A DNA stretch of 64,000 bases from Catellatospora bangladeshensis (GTDB lineage Bacteria > Actinomycetota > Actinomycetes > Mycobacteriales > Micromonosporaceae), in assembly GCF_016862575.1 (NCBI RefSeq), contig NZ_BONF01000010.1, positions 62,001-126,000 on the forward strand, given 5' to 3'. Position 1 is the first letter of the stretch; every line of letters begins with the position of its first letter. The position numbers and the translations under genes were made by a program. Below the pieces are notes generated by a model. It searched no databases. It was not told the DNA's origin and worked only from the letters and a program-made list of their open reading frames with translations. Shown piece after piece: positions 1-7,788 of this stretch.

Positions 1-1355
1 CGGCGGCAGTCGTCGGTCTCGGCGTAGCCGCGCATCATCTCGACGCGGGTCAGCTCGATGGTGCGCATCTGCGCGGCCTCCGCGGCCGCCGCCTGGACCG
101 CCTCGGCGACGGTGTGCTCGCCGGTCCACAGCACGCCTTCGCCGGTGGTGAGCGCGGCGGCGGCCTCCTGGAGGAGGTTGACCGAGCGGGTGACGCGGGC
201 GCGGGTGACGTCCAGCTCCTCGACGAGGTCGTCGATGCGCACCGGGCCGCCCGCGGCGTCCAGACCGGTGGCGACGCGGGTGAGCAGGTCCTCGTCGACG
301 GTGCCGGAGGAGAAGAAGCGCGGCAGGCGCAGGTCCTCGGGGCGGAAGTAGAGCACCGCGGTCGCCTGGTCGCCGTCGCGGCCGGCCCGGCCGATCTGCT
401 GGTAGTACGAGTCCAGCGACTCGGCGGGGGCGGCGTGCACCACGAAGCGCACGTTCGGCTTGTCGATGCCCATGCCGAAGGCCGACGTCGCGACCACGAT
501 CACCTTGTCGGAGGCGAGGAACGCGTCGTGCACCTGCGCCCGCTCCGACGCGCTCAGGCCGGCGTGGTACGCGTACGCCTCCTCCCCGGCCTCGCGCAGC
601 GCCTCGGCGTACTCCTCGGTCTCGCCGCGGGTCTGCACGTAGAGCAGGCCCGGCGGGTCCAGCGCGATGATCCGCTCGATGATCTCGCGGCGCTTCTCCC
701 GCTCGGTGACCTCGCGGGACACCTCCAGCCGGATGTTGGGCCGGTCGAAGCCCTTCACCAGCTGCACGGCGTCGCGCATGCGCAGCCGCTCGACGATGTC
801 GGCGCGCACCGGCGGCGAGGCGGTCGCGGTCAGCGCGAGCACGGCCGGGTGGCCGAGCCGCTCGATCACCTCGCCGAGGCGCAGGTAGTCGGGGCGGAAG
901 TCGTGGCCCCACGAGGAGACGCAGTGCGCCTCGTCCACCACGAACAGCGACGGCTTGGCCTCCAGCAGCTCGGCGATGACCTCGTCCTTGGCGAGCTGCT
1001 CCGGGGCGAGGAACAGGAACTCGGCGTCACCGGTCTGCAGCGCCTCGAACGCCTCGCTGTTGGCCCGCGCGCTGCGCGCCGAGTTGACCACGTGCGCGTC
1101 CGGGGCGCCCCGGTCGATGAGGTTCTTCACCTGGTCGCGCTGCAGCGCGATGAGCGGCGAGACCACGATGGTCGGCCCGCCCACGAGCAGCGCGGGCACC
1201 TGGTAGATGGCCGACTTGCCGGACCCGGTCGGCGACACCACGAGCGTGTCCCGCCCCGCGGCCACGTGGACCATCGCCTCCTCCTGCGCCGGGCGCAGCG
1301 TCGTCCACCCGTAAACCTTCGCCGCGACCTCGCGCAGCCGCTCCAGCTCCCCCAC
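1..1355 (-). CDS. recQ: RecQ-family ATP-dependent DNA helicase (C-terminus beyond window)
   Basis: Superfamily 2 3'-5' DNA helicase; family members unwind recombination and fork-repair intermediates in the cytoplasm. The reading frame is open to the window edge, giving about 451 residues without a stop. Visible motifs: Walker A SPTGSGKS (about residues 41-48), a DEAH box followed by the RecQ-typical CVSSWGHD (about 139 onward), TATA (motif III), and a QQIGRAGRDG arginine-finger motif (about 315-323). After the helicase core comes a winged-helix-like stretch, and the frame leaves the window at YAETDDCR, the expected start of the cysteine zinc-binding subdomain. The GTG at 1355 is preferred because GGGGAGGAG lies six bases upstream; an ATG at 1397 is in frame but lacks such a site. 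It is divergent from the GH12 gene. Actinomycete RecQ-like proteins vary in their C-terminal domains, which cannot be seen here. Confidence 0.92.
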   Translation of the reverse strand, partial: MGELERLREVAAKVYGWTTLRPAQEEAMVHVAAGRDTLVVSPTGSGKSAIYQVPALLVGGPTIVVSPLIALQRDQVKNLIDRGAPDAHVVNSARSARANSEAFEALQTGDAEFLFLAPEQLAKDEVIAELLEAKPSLFVVDEAHCVSSWGHDFRPDYLRLGEVIERLGHPAVLALTATASPPVRADIVERLRMRDAVQLVKGFDRPNIRLEVSREVTEREKRREIIERIIALDPPGLLYVQTRGETEEYAEALREAGEEAYAYHAGLSASERAQVHDAFLASDKVIVVATSAFGMGIDKPNVRFVVHAAPAESLDSYYQQIGRAGRDGDQATAVLYFRPEDLRLPRFFSSGTVDEDLLTRVATGLDAAGGPVRIDDLVEELDVTRARVTRSVNLLQEAAAALTTGEGVLWTGEHTVAEAVQAAAAEAAQMRTIELTRVEMMRGYAETDDCR

Positions 1356-1546
1356 CGTGTTCTCCTCCCCGACGGCCCACGCCGCCAAACGCCGCATCCT
1401 CCCACACCCGCGCGCCCCGGCCCGTTGATCAAGGATTACCGGGCCGGAGGGGCAACAGAACCGTTGCCCGCGTGTAACTTCCACGCAAACGACTTCTGTC
1501 AATGGTTCTGTTTACACACAGTTCGACGATGGCCTATGGTGTCCGG

Positions 1547-1560
1547 TGGAAGCGCTCCCA
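1547..1560. promoter_or_regulatory. CebR/CelR-type operator upstream of the GH12 gene
   Basis: TGGAAGCGCTCCCA differs at one position from the 14 bp palindrome TGGGAGCGCTCCCA bound by the LacI-family cellobiose regulators CebR (Streptomyces) and CelR (Thermobifida). It lies 43 bp before the GH12 start codon. Two sister sites occur upstream of the GH5 gene at 55423 and 55580. Assignment is by motif only; the regulator gene is not in this window. Confidence 0.75.
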
Positions 1561-1602
1561 GTCTGGCACCGTCCCCGATCTCCTCCCTGCCCAAGGAGTG
1601 AC

Positions 1603-3282
1603 ATGCACGCCACGACGAGCAGAAAGCATCGCCTCACCACGATCGTGTCAGCCGCCCTGCTGACGATCGCCGCCACCGCCGTGAGCCTGCTCGCGGCCCA
1701 GCCGGCCCAGGCCGCCGTCATCTGCGAGCAGTACGGCACCGTGGTCGCCGGCAACTACGTCATCCAGAACAACCGCTGGGGCACCACCGCCACCCAGTGC
1801 ATCAACACCACCAGCAACGGGTTCAGCATCACCCAGCAGGACGGCGTCGGCAGCACCTCCGGTGCCCCGGTGTCCTACCCGTCCATCTTCCTGGGCTGCC
1901 ACTACAGCAACTGCAGCCCGAGCTCCCCGCTGCCCAAGCAGCTCAGCACCATCGGCACCGCGAGCAGCAGCATCAGCTACTCGTACCCCGGCAGCGGCAC
2001 CTACAACGCCTCGTACGACATCTGGCTGAACGCGGACACCAACGTCTCCGGCGTCCAGGACACCGAGATCATGATCTGGTTCAACCGGCAGGGCAGCATC
2101 CAGCCCATCGGTTCCCAGACCGGCACCGCGAACATCGCCGGGCGCAGCTGGAACGTCTGGACCGGCAACAACGGCGGCAACAACGTGGTGTCCTACCTGT
2201 TCACCGGGTCGGTCATCAACTCGCTGAGCTTCGACGTGATGGACTTCGTCCGCGACACGTTCACCCGCGGCTCGCAGTACGGCAACATCAACTGGTACCT
2301 GACCAGTGTGCAGGCCGGTTTCGAGCCGTGGATCGGCGGCGTGGGCCTGACCGTGAACTCGTTCTCGGCGTCGGTCACCAACGGCGGCGGCACCCAGCCG
2401 CCCGGCACGCCCGGCACCCCGACCGCGTCCAACGTGACCTCCAGCGGCGTCTCGCTGAACTGGTCGGCGTCCTCCGGCACCGTGAGCAGCTACCAGATCG
2501 AGCGGGCCACCGGCGCGTCGAGCACCAGCTTCAGCCAGGTGGGCACGTCCAGCTCGCCGTCGTTCAACGACTCGGGGCTGGCCGCCAACACGACCTACCG
2601 CTACCGGGTCCGGGCGACGAACTCGGCCGGGTCGTCGAGCTACTCCGGCATCGTGAACGTCACCACCACCGGTGGCGGCACACAGGTGCCCGGCACGCCC
2701 GGCACCCCGAGCGCGTCCGGCGTGACCTCCAGCGGCGTCTCGCTGAGCTGGGCGGCGTCGTCGGGCACGGTCAGCGGCTACCAGGTCGAGCGGGCCACCG
2801 GCGCGTCGAGCACCAGCTTCACGCAGGTCGGCACGCCGAGCGGCACCTCGTTCACCGACTCGGGGCTGGCCGCGAACACCACCTACCGGTACCGCGTGCG
2901 CGCCGTGAACTCGGCGGGCTCGTCGGCGTACTCCGGCATCGTGAACGTCACCACCACCGGTGGGGGCGGCGGTGGCGGCTGCACCACGACCGTGGCTCCG
3001 CAGAGCCAGTGGAGCAACGGCTACGTGCTGACCGTGACGGTGACCAACACCGGCTCGTCCGCGATCAGCAGCTGGTCGTCCACGGTGACGCTGCCCTCGG
3101 GCCACGCGCACACCGGCTCCTGGCCGCAGGCCGCCGTGGTCAGCGGCCAGAACGTCACCGAGAACAGCCTGGGCTGGAACGGCACCCTCGCCCCCGGCGC
3201 CAGCACCACCTGGGGCCTCCAGGCGTCCCGCCCCAACAACACCACCACCCTCCCGACCACCTTCTCCTGCACCGCCTCCTGA
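1603..3282 (+). CDS. Secreted GH12 endoglucanase/xyloglucanase with two Fn3 domains and a CBM2
   Basis: Exported beta-1,4-glucan hydrolase of 559 residues. ATG 1603 has AAGGAG seven bases upstream (1593-1598). Residues 1-37 form a Sec signal peptide with a basic start, hydrophobic core and a QPAQA cleavage region. Residues about 40-258 are a GH12 catalytic domain with the nucleophile in EIMIWFN (Glu154) and the acid/base in GFEPW (Glu240). Two fibronectin type III linkers follow, then a CBM2 (from about 462) that begins after a glycine run and has the paired cysteines and spaced tryptophans of cellulose-binding modules. GH12 enzymes attack beta-glucan, carboxymethylcellulose or xyloglucan; which is preferred cannot be read from the sequence. 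A CebR-type operator at 1547 points to induction by cello-oligosaccharides. The two Fn3 units are near-identical tandem copies. Confidence 0.93.
   Translation: MHATTSRKHRLTTIVSAALLTIAATAVSLLAAQPAQAAVICEQYGTVVAGNYVIQNNRWGTTATQCINTTSNGFSITQQDGVGSTSGAPVSYPSIFLGCHYSNCSPSSPLPKQLSTIGTASSSISYSYPGSGTYNASYDIWLNADTNVSGVQDTEIMIWFNRQGSIQPIGSQTGTANIAGRSWNVWTGNNGGNNVVSYLFTGSVINSLSFDVMDFVRDTFTRGSQYGNINWYLTSVQAGFEPWIGGVGLTVNSFSASVTNGGGTQPPGTPGTPTASNVTSSGVSLNWSASSGTVSSYQIERATGASSTSFSQVGTSSSPSFNDSGLAANTTYRYRVRATNSAGSSSYSGIVNVTTTGGGTQVPGTPGTPSASGVTSSGVSLSWAASSGTVSGYQVERATGASSTSFTQVGTPSGTSFTDSGLAANTTYRYRVRAVNSAGSSAYSGIVNVTTTGGGGGGGCTTTVAPQSQWSNGYVLTVTVTNTGSSAISSWSSTVTLPSGHAHTGSWPQAAVVSGQNVTENSLGWNGTLAPGASTTWGLQASRPNNTTTLPTTFSCTAS
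2401..2976 (+). repeat. Tandem duplication encoding two Fn3 domains (288 bp period)
   Basis: Two consecutive 288 bp (96 codon) units, 2401-2688 and 2689-2976, each start with CCCGGCACGCCCGGCACCCC and share long identical DNA stretches, for example the segments encoding ERATGASSTSF. Such DNA-level identity in a linker suggests recent duplication or ongoing conversion. Confidence 0.85.
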
Positions 3283-3320
3283 CACCGTGGGGGTGCGGCT
3301 CCGCCGCGCCCCCACCCCCA

Positions 3321-3396
3321 AGATCGTCCGACTTGCCTGGCACATCGGCGAATGCGCGGTCAAGATACGCCCGATTGCCAGGCAAGACGGATGATC
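3321..3396. repeat. Dispersed 76 bp palindromic element, family B copy 1
   Basis: Arms near TCCGACTTGCCTGGCA and TGCCAGGCAAGACGGA flank a non-symmetric middle. Its reverse complement aligns end to end with the element at 63680-63755, including the middle (CAATCGGGCGTATCTTG is identical), so the whole 76 bp unit is conserved and not only the arms. It lies between the stops of the convergent genes ending at 3282 and 3418 and could act as a bidirectional terminator. Confidence 0.85.
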
Positions 3397-3417
3397 GAGG
3401 GGGTACGCCCCCGCGGC

Positions 3418-3756
3418 TCAGCGGAGTTCGGCGACCGCGCTGGTGCCGTGGCCGGGGCGGGACTCCCACTGCCAGGTCTCGTCGAGGCGGAGGCGGCCGT
3501 CGGGGAGTGTGGACACCAGCGAAACGCAGTGGCCCGTGGACGTGGCACCGTCCAGGTTGAGCTGGGCGTAGCGGAAGTCGAGCCGGTCGCCGTCGCGGGT
3601 GCCGACCAGGAAGCCGCGCCGGATCGCGCCGCCCGCGTACTCGGCCCAGATCTCCCCGTCCTGCTCGTGGTAGGTGAAGACGGTGTCGGTGCCGACCTCG
3701 CCACCGGCCGTCTCGGACACGGCGGCGAAGCGCAGTCCGTCCAATGATCGCGTCAC
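3418..3756 (-). CDS. Small conserved beta-rich protein of unknown function
   Basis: 112 residues. The pattern (a GEVGTDTVFTYHEQDGEIWAEY segment, then GGAIRRGFLVGT and a late ETWQWES) matches a widespread family of small proteins often auto-annotated as N-acetylglutamate synthase. Nothing here resembles a GNAT or ArgA fold, so that name should not be used. No signal peptide or membrane segment. It is convergent with the GH12 gene across a family B palindrome and divergent from the alpha/beta hydrolase. The sequence reads as repeated beta strands, compatible with a small barrel. Role unknown. Confidence 0.75.
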   Translation of the reverse strand: MTRSLDGLRFAAVSETAGGEVGTDTVFTYHEQDGEIWAEYAGGAIRRGFLVGTRDGDRLDFRYAQLNLDGATSTGHCVSLVSTLPDGRLRLDETWQWESRPGHGTSAVAELR

Positions 3757-3847
3757 GAGCGCACCCTAGCCGCCGCGCGTACCGCGTCGTCACGGCCGCC
3801 GCCGGTGTAACGTCGGCCCTCATCGGCCCGAGATCATGGAGGAAGAC

Positions 3848-4627
3848 GTGCGCACCGCCCACATCTCCTGGTCGCGCCACGGCGGCGAGCCGGGCATGCT
3901 GCTCCTGCACGGCTTCTCCGACTCCGGCGCGTGCTGGGACCCGGTCCTGCCGGGGCTGCTCGCGCACGCCGGCGCGGTGACCCTGGACGCGCGCGGGCAC
4001 GGCTCCTCCGGCCTGCCGGACGGGCCCACCGGCACCGCGGCCAACGCCGCCGACGCCGCGCTGGTGCTCGACGCGCTCGGCGCGGGCCCGCTGGTCGTGA
4101 TCGGGCACTCGATGGGCGCGCTGGCCGCCGCCGCGCTGGCCGCCGCCCGGCCGGACCTGGTCCGCGCGCTGGTGCTGGAGGACCCGCCCGGCCCGCACCA
4201 CACCCTGGCCGCCGACGGCATGCCGTCCTGGCTGGCCGAATTGCAGGCGCTGGACCTGCCCGAGCGCATCGCCAAAGGCCGCGCCGACAATCCGGGCTGG
4301 CCGGACGCCGAGTTCGAGCCGTGGGCGGTGAGCAAGGGCGAGTTCGACCCGCGCTTCTACGACCTGCCGTACGAGACCGGCCCGTCCCTGGTCGACTCGC
4401 TGGCCGAGACGGCGTGCCCGACGCTGCTGCTCTACGGCGAGGTGGCCCGGGGCGGCCTGCTGGCTCCCTCGGACGCCGACGACTGTGCCGACGCGGCGGG
4501 CGGGCCGTTCCGCGCCGAGCGGGTCGCGCACGCCGGCCACTGCGTACGCCGCGACGCCCCGGAGGCGTTCCTCGCCGCCGTCGCGCGGTTCCTGAAGCAC
4601 GGCCCCACCCCGGACCTGGCGGGCTAG
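3848..4627 (+). CDS. Alpha/beta hydrolase
   Basis: 259-residue cytoplasmic alpha/beta-fold hydrolase. Motifs: oxyanion HG in LLLHGFSDSG, nucleophile elbow GHSMG, and the catalytic histidine in HAGHCVRRD near the C-terminus. The acid is probably in or after the LLLYGEVARG strand. GTG 3848 is preferred because GGAGGA ends four bases upstream; that GGAGGA overlaps an alternative in-frame ATG at 3836. Substrate unknown; the family covers esterases, epoxide hydrolases and C-C hydrolases. It is followed by three palindromes (4677-4776) before a convergent SDR gene. Confidence 0.8.
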   Translation: MRTAHISWSRHGGEPGMLLLHGFSDSGACWDPVLPGLLAHAGAVTLDARGHGSSGLPDGPTGTAANAADAALVLDALGAGPLVVIGHSMGALAAAALAAARPDLVRALVLEDPPGPHHTLAADGMPSWLAELQALDLPERIAKGRADNPGWPDAEFEPWAVSKGEFDPRFYDLPYETGPSLVDSLAETACPTLLLYGEVARGGLLAPSDADDCADAAGGPFRAERVAHAGHCVRRDAPEAFLAAVARFLKHGPTPDLAG

Positions 4628-4676
4628 CCGGGCGGGCCGCCCCGCGGCACGGACGGCCCCAGCCCTTCCGGCCTTC

Positions 4677-4776
4677 GCAGTTCGGGGAAACTGCAGCGCC
4701 AGCCCCTTCTGCCTTCGCAGTTTCGGGGAAACTGCAGCTTCGCGAGGCGAGGGCGCTGCAGTTTCCCCGAAACTGC
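4677..4776. terminator. Three GCAGTTTC-GGG-GAAACTGC hairpins between convergent genes
   Basis: Units at 4677-4695 (one base lost in the left arm), 4717-4735 (perfect 8 bp stem, GGG loop) and 4758-4776 (the reverse complement, CCC loop). The first two are direct copies and the third is inverted, so units two and three could also pair with each other. They separate the stops at 4627 and 4819 and probably end transcription in both directions. Confidence 0.7.
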
Positions 4777-4818
4777 AGCCGGGCCCAGTCGAGCCCAGTC
4801 GAGCCGAGCGGAGCGGTG

Positions 4819-5757
4819 TCAGGCCGTCAGGGTCTGCTCGGTGATCTCCCATAGCCGCTGGGCGGCGGCCGGGTCCAGCGCGTACGCCGCCACGCCGCCA
4901 CGCGTGCCGGGCCGGTTCGGCCCGGCCGCGTTGCAGTCCTCGAAGTACCGCCCCGTGACACCGGCGACCAGCGGGGAGGCCGCGAGCAGCACGGACGTCG
5001 CGGCGCCCTGCTCGGGCGTCTTCCAGAAGACCTCGGCCGCGTCGAGCTGCGCGCGCAGCCGGACCAGGTCCTCCTCGCTGATGTAGCGCTGCAGGTTGGT
5101 GCTGATCGCGCCCGGCATCAGCGCGTTGACGGTGATCCCGTCGGCGGCCCAGCGCCGCGCCGCCTCGACGGCGAACAGCACGTTCGCGGTCTTCGACTGC
5201 CCGTACGCGGCCCACGGCTCGTACTCGCGCCGCTCGAAGTGGATGTCCTCGAAGACGACGGGCGAGCGCAGGTGCGCCGCGGAGCTGACCGACACGACGC
5301 GGGCGTCACCGGCCGCCGCGAGCGCGCCGTGCAGCCCGCGCGCGAGCGCGAAGTGCCCGAGGTGGTTGGTGGCGAACTGCATCTCCCAGCCCTGCGGGGT
5401 GCGCATCAGCGGCGACGCCATGATCCCGGCGTTGTTCACGAGGATGTGCAGCGGGCCGTCCCAGGCCCCGGCGAACGCGGCGACGGAGTCCTGCTCGGCC
5501 AGGTCGAGCCGGGCGACGTGGATCTCCTTGTTGCCGGTGGACTCGGTGAGGTCCGCGGCGGTGCGGTCACCGGCGGCGGTGTCGCGTACCGCCAGGGTCA
5601 CCTCGGCGCCCGCGGCGGCCAGCGCGCGGGCGGTCTCGACGCCGATGCCGGAGGCGGCGCCGGTCACGACGGCGCGGCGGCCGGTCAGGTCGACGCCCTG
5701 CACGACCTCGGCGGCGGTGGACGTGGCGGAGAACGGCGTGGTGATACGAGTGGTCAT
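4819..5757 (-). CDS. Short-chain dehydrogenase/reductase
   Basis: 312-residue NAD(P)-dependent SDR with the cofactor motif TGAASGIG (about residues 33-40), NNAG (about 108-111), the serine in VVSVSSAAH and the catalytic YGQSK (about 184-188). Length and the N-terminal extension resemble the retinol-dehydrogenase-like or WW-oxidoreductase-like SDRs common in actinomycetes. It is divergent from a TetR regulator, with two palindromic operators in the gap, so it is probably that repressor's target. Substrate unknown; a role in detoxifying a small lipophilic carbonyl or alcohol is inference. Confidence 0.88.
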   Translation of the reverse strand: MTTRITTPFSATSTAAEVVQGVDLTGRRAVVTGAASGIGVETARALAAAGAEVTLAVRDTAAGDRTAADLTESTGNKEIHVARLDLAEQDSVAAFAGAWDGPLHILVNNAGIMASPLMRTPQGWEMQFATNHLGHFALARGLHGALAAAGDARVVSVSSAAHLRSPVVFEDIHFERREYEPWAAYGQSKTANVLFAVEAARRWAADGITVNALMPGAISTNLQRYISEEDLVRLRAQLDAAEVFWKTPEQGAATSVLLAASPLVAGVTGRYFEDCNAAGPNRPGTRGGVAAYALDPAAAQRLWEITEQTLTA

Positions 5758-5813
5758 GATCTTTCCGTCCTGATCGACGATGCCGGAGCAGCCCTTCCGG
5801 TACAGTCAACAAC

Positions 5814-5860
5814 CGGAGGCCCCTCCGTTACGCCTTCCACGCTAACCGGAGGATCCTCCG
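5814..5860. promoter_or_regulatory. Tandem TetR-type operators between SDR and tetR genes
   Basis: Two inverted repeats with CGGAGG/CCTCCG arms: 5814-5827 (arms split by CC) and 5847-5860 (CGGAGGATCCTCCG, perfect). Their centres are 33 bp apart, about three helical turns. They lie 57 bp or more from the SDR start and 63 bp or more from the tetR start, so one regulator could control both. Confidence 0.75.
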
Positions 5861-5922
5861 CTTTGCAAGCGATCCGCGCGTACGCACCATGAGCCGCGTC
5901 ACCCGCGACGAGAGGAGGAGCC

Positions 5923-6492
5923 GTGACCGCCCCCAGGCCGCTGCGCGCCGACGCCCAGCGCAACCGCGACCGGCTGCTCGAGGTCGCCGCCCAGGCGTTC
6001 GCCCACGACGGGCCCCAGGTCTCCCTCGACGCCGTCGCCAAGCAGGCCGGTGTCGGCATCGGCACCCTCTACCGGCACTTCCCCACCCGCGAGGCGCTGA
6101 TCGAGGCGGCCTACCGGCAGGAGCTGGCCCGGCTGTGCGACGCCGTGCCCGGCCTGCTCGCCGACCTGCCCCCCGACCGGGCCCTGCGCACCTGGATGGA
6201 CCTGTTCTTCGAGTACCTGAGCACCAAACGCGGCATGGCCGACGCGCTGCGCGCCGTGATCGCCTCCGGCGGCGACCCGTACGCGCACAGCCGCGAGCGG
6301 CTCGTAGGCGCCATCACCGCCCTGCTGGCGGCCGCGGTGGCGGCGGGCGCCATACGCGACGACATCGCCCCCGACGATGTGCTGATCGGCCTCGGCGGGG
6401 TGTCCCTGGCCACCGCCGACCAGGCCCGGCCCGGCCAGGCGGGACGCCTGCTCGACCTGCTCATGGACGGCCTGCGCTACCGCCCGCGCTGA
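5923..6492 (+). CDS. TetR-family transcriptional regulator
   Basis: 189-residue one-component repressor. An N-terminal helix-turn-helix (VSLDAVAKQAGVGIGTLYRHF, about residues 32-52) is followed by a helical ligand-binding domain of the type often found next to SDR genes. GTG 5923 is preceded by AGGAGGAG at good spacing. It is divergent from the SDR at 5757, and two CGGAGG palindromes in between are the probable binding sites, suggesting autoregulation plus control of the SDR. A short hairpin follows the stop. Ligand unknown. Confidence 0.9.
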   Translation: MTAPRPLRADAQRNRDRLLEVAAQAFAHDGPQVSLDAVAKQAGVGIGTLYRHFPTREALIEAAYRQELARLCDAVPGLLADLPPDRALRTWMDLFFEYLSTKRGMADALRAVIASGGDPYAHSRERLVGAITALLAAAVAAGAIRDDIAPDDVLIGLGGVSLATADQARPGQAGRLLDLLMDGLRYRPR

Positions 6493-6498
6493 CCGGGG

Positions 6499-6518
6499 CG
6501 TTCGGGCGGAAACGCCGG
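6499..6518. terminator. Short hairpin after tetR
   Basis: GGCGTT and AACGCC arms around an eight-base loop lie seven bases after the tetR stop and before the convergent HD-domain gene. Weak, short stem. Confidence 0.4.
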
Positions 6519-6621
6519 AGAGGGCACGGCCGGACCGGCCCTCCCCAGCGCGCCCGCCTACCGGAAGCCATCTTGGCGAATCGCCGCTTCCGGCCGGCCC
6601 GAGCGGCGAGTGAGGACCGGC

Positions 6622-7242
6622 CTATCCGCGGGACACGGCCTGGATCGGGTGCCGGGACTGGAATGCCAGGCGGGCGTCCGCGTGCTCGGCCAGCGCGTCC
6701 AGGATGCCGTCGAGGCGGAGGAACGCCTCCCACGGCGGCTCCCCGGAGGCCGCGCACAGCCGGGCCGTGAAGGCGTCCTCCAGCTCGGGCACACGCCTGC
6801 CCTTCCAGACCTTGTCCGCGAGCACCACCAGGAGATCCTCCACGGTGAGCAGGTCATACGCCGTGGCGCCGTGATCGCGGGCGAAGCGGGCCAGGCGCGG
6901 GTCCACGCCGCGCTCCAGGAGCAGCTCGTATCCGGCGTACTCGTGCGCCGAACCCGGCTCCGACAGCTCCGCAAGGTGCCGCACCTTACCGATGTCGTGC
7001 GTGGCCGCGCCGAAGCGGACCTCGGCGGCGTCGCAGACCAGGGAGGGGTATGCGGCCACGACCTGCTCAACGAGGCCGGCCGCCACGTCGTGCACCGCGC
7101 GCAGGTGCGCGGCGAGCCGTGGCGGTGCGTCCAGCGCGGACAGCATGGCGGCCACCTCGCCGGGCAGCGGGCGCAGCGGCGGGTCGGCATCCTCGGTGAG
7201 TGCGAGTTCGATCGCGCGGCGGTGCGGGGAGGTCGGCGTCAC
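6622..7242 (-). CDS. HD-domain protein, probable metal-dependent phosphohydrolase
   Basis: About 206 residues from GTG 7242; ATG codons at 7272 and 7290 are in frame and no start has a convincing ribosome site. The HD signature is visible: a histidine in HLRAVHDVAAGL, the THDIGK metal pair, then HEYAGY and DHGA histidines and a later aspartate in VVLADKVWKG. HD proteins remove phosphate from nucleotides or hydrolyse related esters; this one most resembles stand-alone HD hydrolases and its substrate is unknown. It is convergent with tetR and lies downstream of a broken phosphotransferase gene. Confidence 0.75.
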   Translation of the reverse strand: MTPTSPHRRAIELALTEDADPPLRPLPGEVAAMLSALDAPPRLAAHLRAVHDVAAGLVEQVVAAYPSLVCDAAEVRFGAATHDIGKVRHLAELSEPGSAHEYAGYELLLERGVDPRLARFARDHGATAYDLLTVEDLLVVLADKVWKGRRVPELEDAFTARLCAASGEPPWEAFLRLDGILDALAEHADARLAFQSRHPIQAVSRG

Positions 7243-7304
7243 CCGCGAAAGGTTAGCTGCCCGACGGCGCATACGAGCTGCGCCGGACAAGGGCCGCGAG
7301 CGGG

Positions 7305-7621
7305 TCAGCCCACCAGTTCCAGCAGCCGGACCGCCTGGTGTTGCAGCGTGCCGGGCGGATTACGGCGGGCAGCGCCGTTGCCGGGCAGCAGCCAGTAACA
7401 CCACAGGGCCGCGAACACGCCCCGTGACCAGCGCAGCCGGTCGGGGTCGACGGCGAACCCGGCGAGGAACCCGGTCCAGTCGGTGTCGCGCGAGGACAGA
7501 TGCTCGATCAGCGTGCCCAGTTCGTAGGCGACGTCCCGAGGCGCCCGCGTCCTCGAAGTCGATGATGCGCGTATCGCTTGACCAGGACGCCGCCGTCCAC
7601 GGACAGCTCATGGGTCTGCAT
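7305..7621 (-). pseudogene. Remnant of an aminoglycoside-phosphotransferase-like gene
   Basis: No single frame is open, but three frames together read as a family member with its middle missing. The ATG at 7621 begins MQTHELSVDGGVLVKRY, a typical N-terminus. Directly after it, in another frame, comes RIIDFEDAGAS, the metal-binding end of the kinase fold. A further shift gives DVAYELGTLIEHLSSRDTDW, running to LLELVG and the stop at 7305. At least two frame changes and an internal deletion of roughly 150 codons (judged from usual family length) explain this. Upstream lies an intact but dissimilar phosphotransferase. Confidence 0.82.
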
Positions 7622-7734
7622 CCGGGCAGCCTAGCGGCGTTGCGGCAGGCGCGGGCGCCTCCTCGTCCGGATCAGGCGGCCGCCCTCCGGCGGTGGAGCT
7701 CCTCCGCCGGGCTGCCGGAAAGCGCCGCTGCGAG

Positions 7735-7788
7735 GTTAGGAAGGGCACCTTCCTCTACGTATTGCGTTAACAAGGTGCCCTTCCTTAG
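7735..7788. repeat. Dispersed 3'-end palindrome, family A copy 1
   Basis: Inverted arms AAGGGCACCTT and AAGGTGCCCTT around a conserved spacer resembling TCTACGTATTGCGTTAA. The repeat supplies the TAA stop (7785-7787) of the phosphotransferase on the minus strand. See copies at 26057, 29407, 31927, 36269, 38839 and 40820. Confidence 0.9.

Noticed and set aside
114-3363. Long frames of 495 codons (+, 114-1601) and 571 codons (-, 1648-3363)
   Set aside because: Low-complexity composition antisense to the recQ and GH12 genes, which have full domain motifs.
3418-3756. Annotation as N-acetylglutamate synthase
   Set aside because: No acetyltransferase motif; the name spreads by automatic transfer in this small-protein family.
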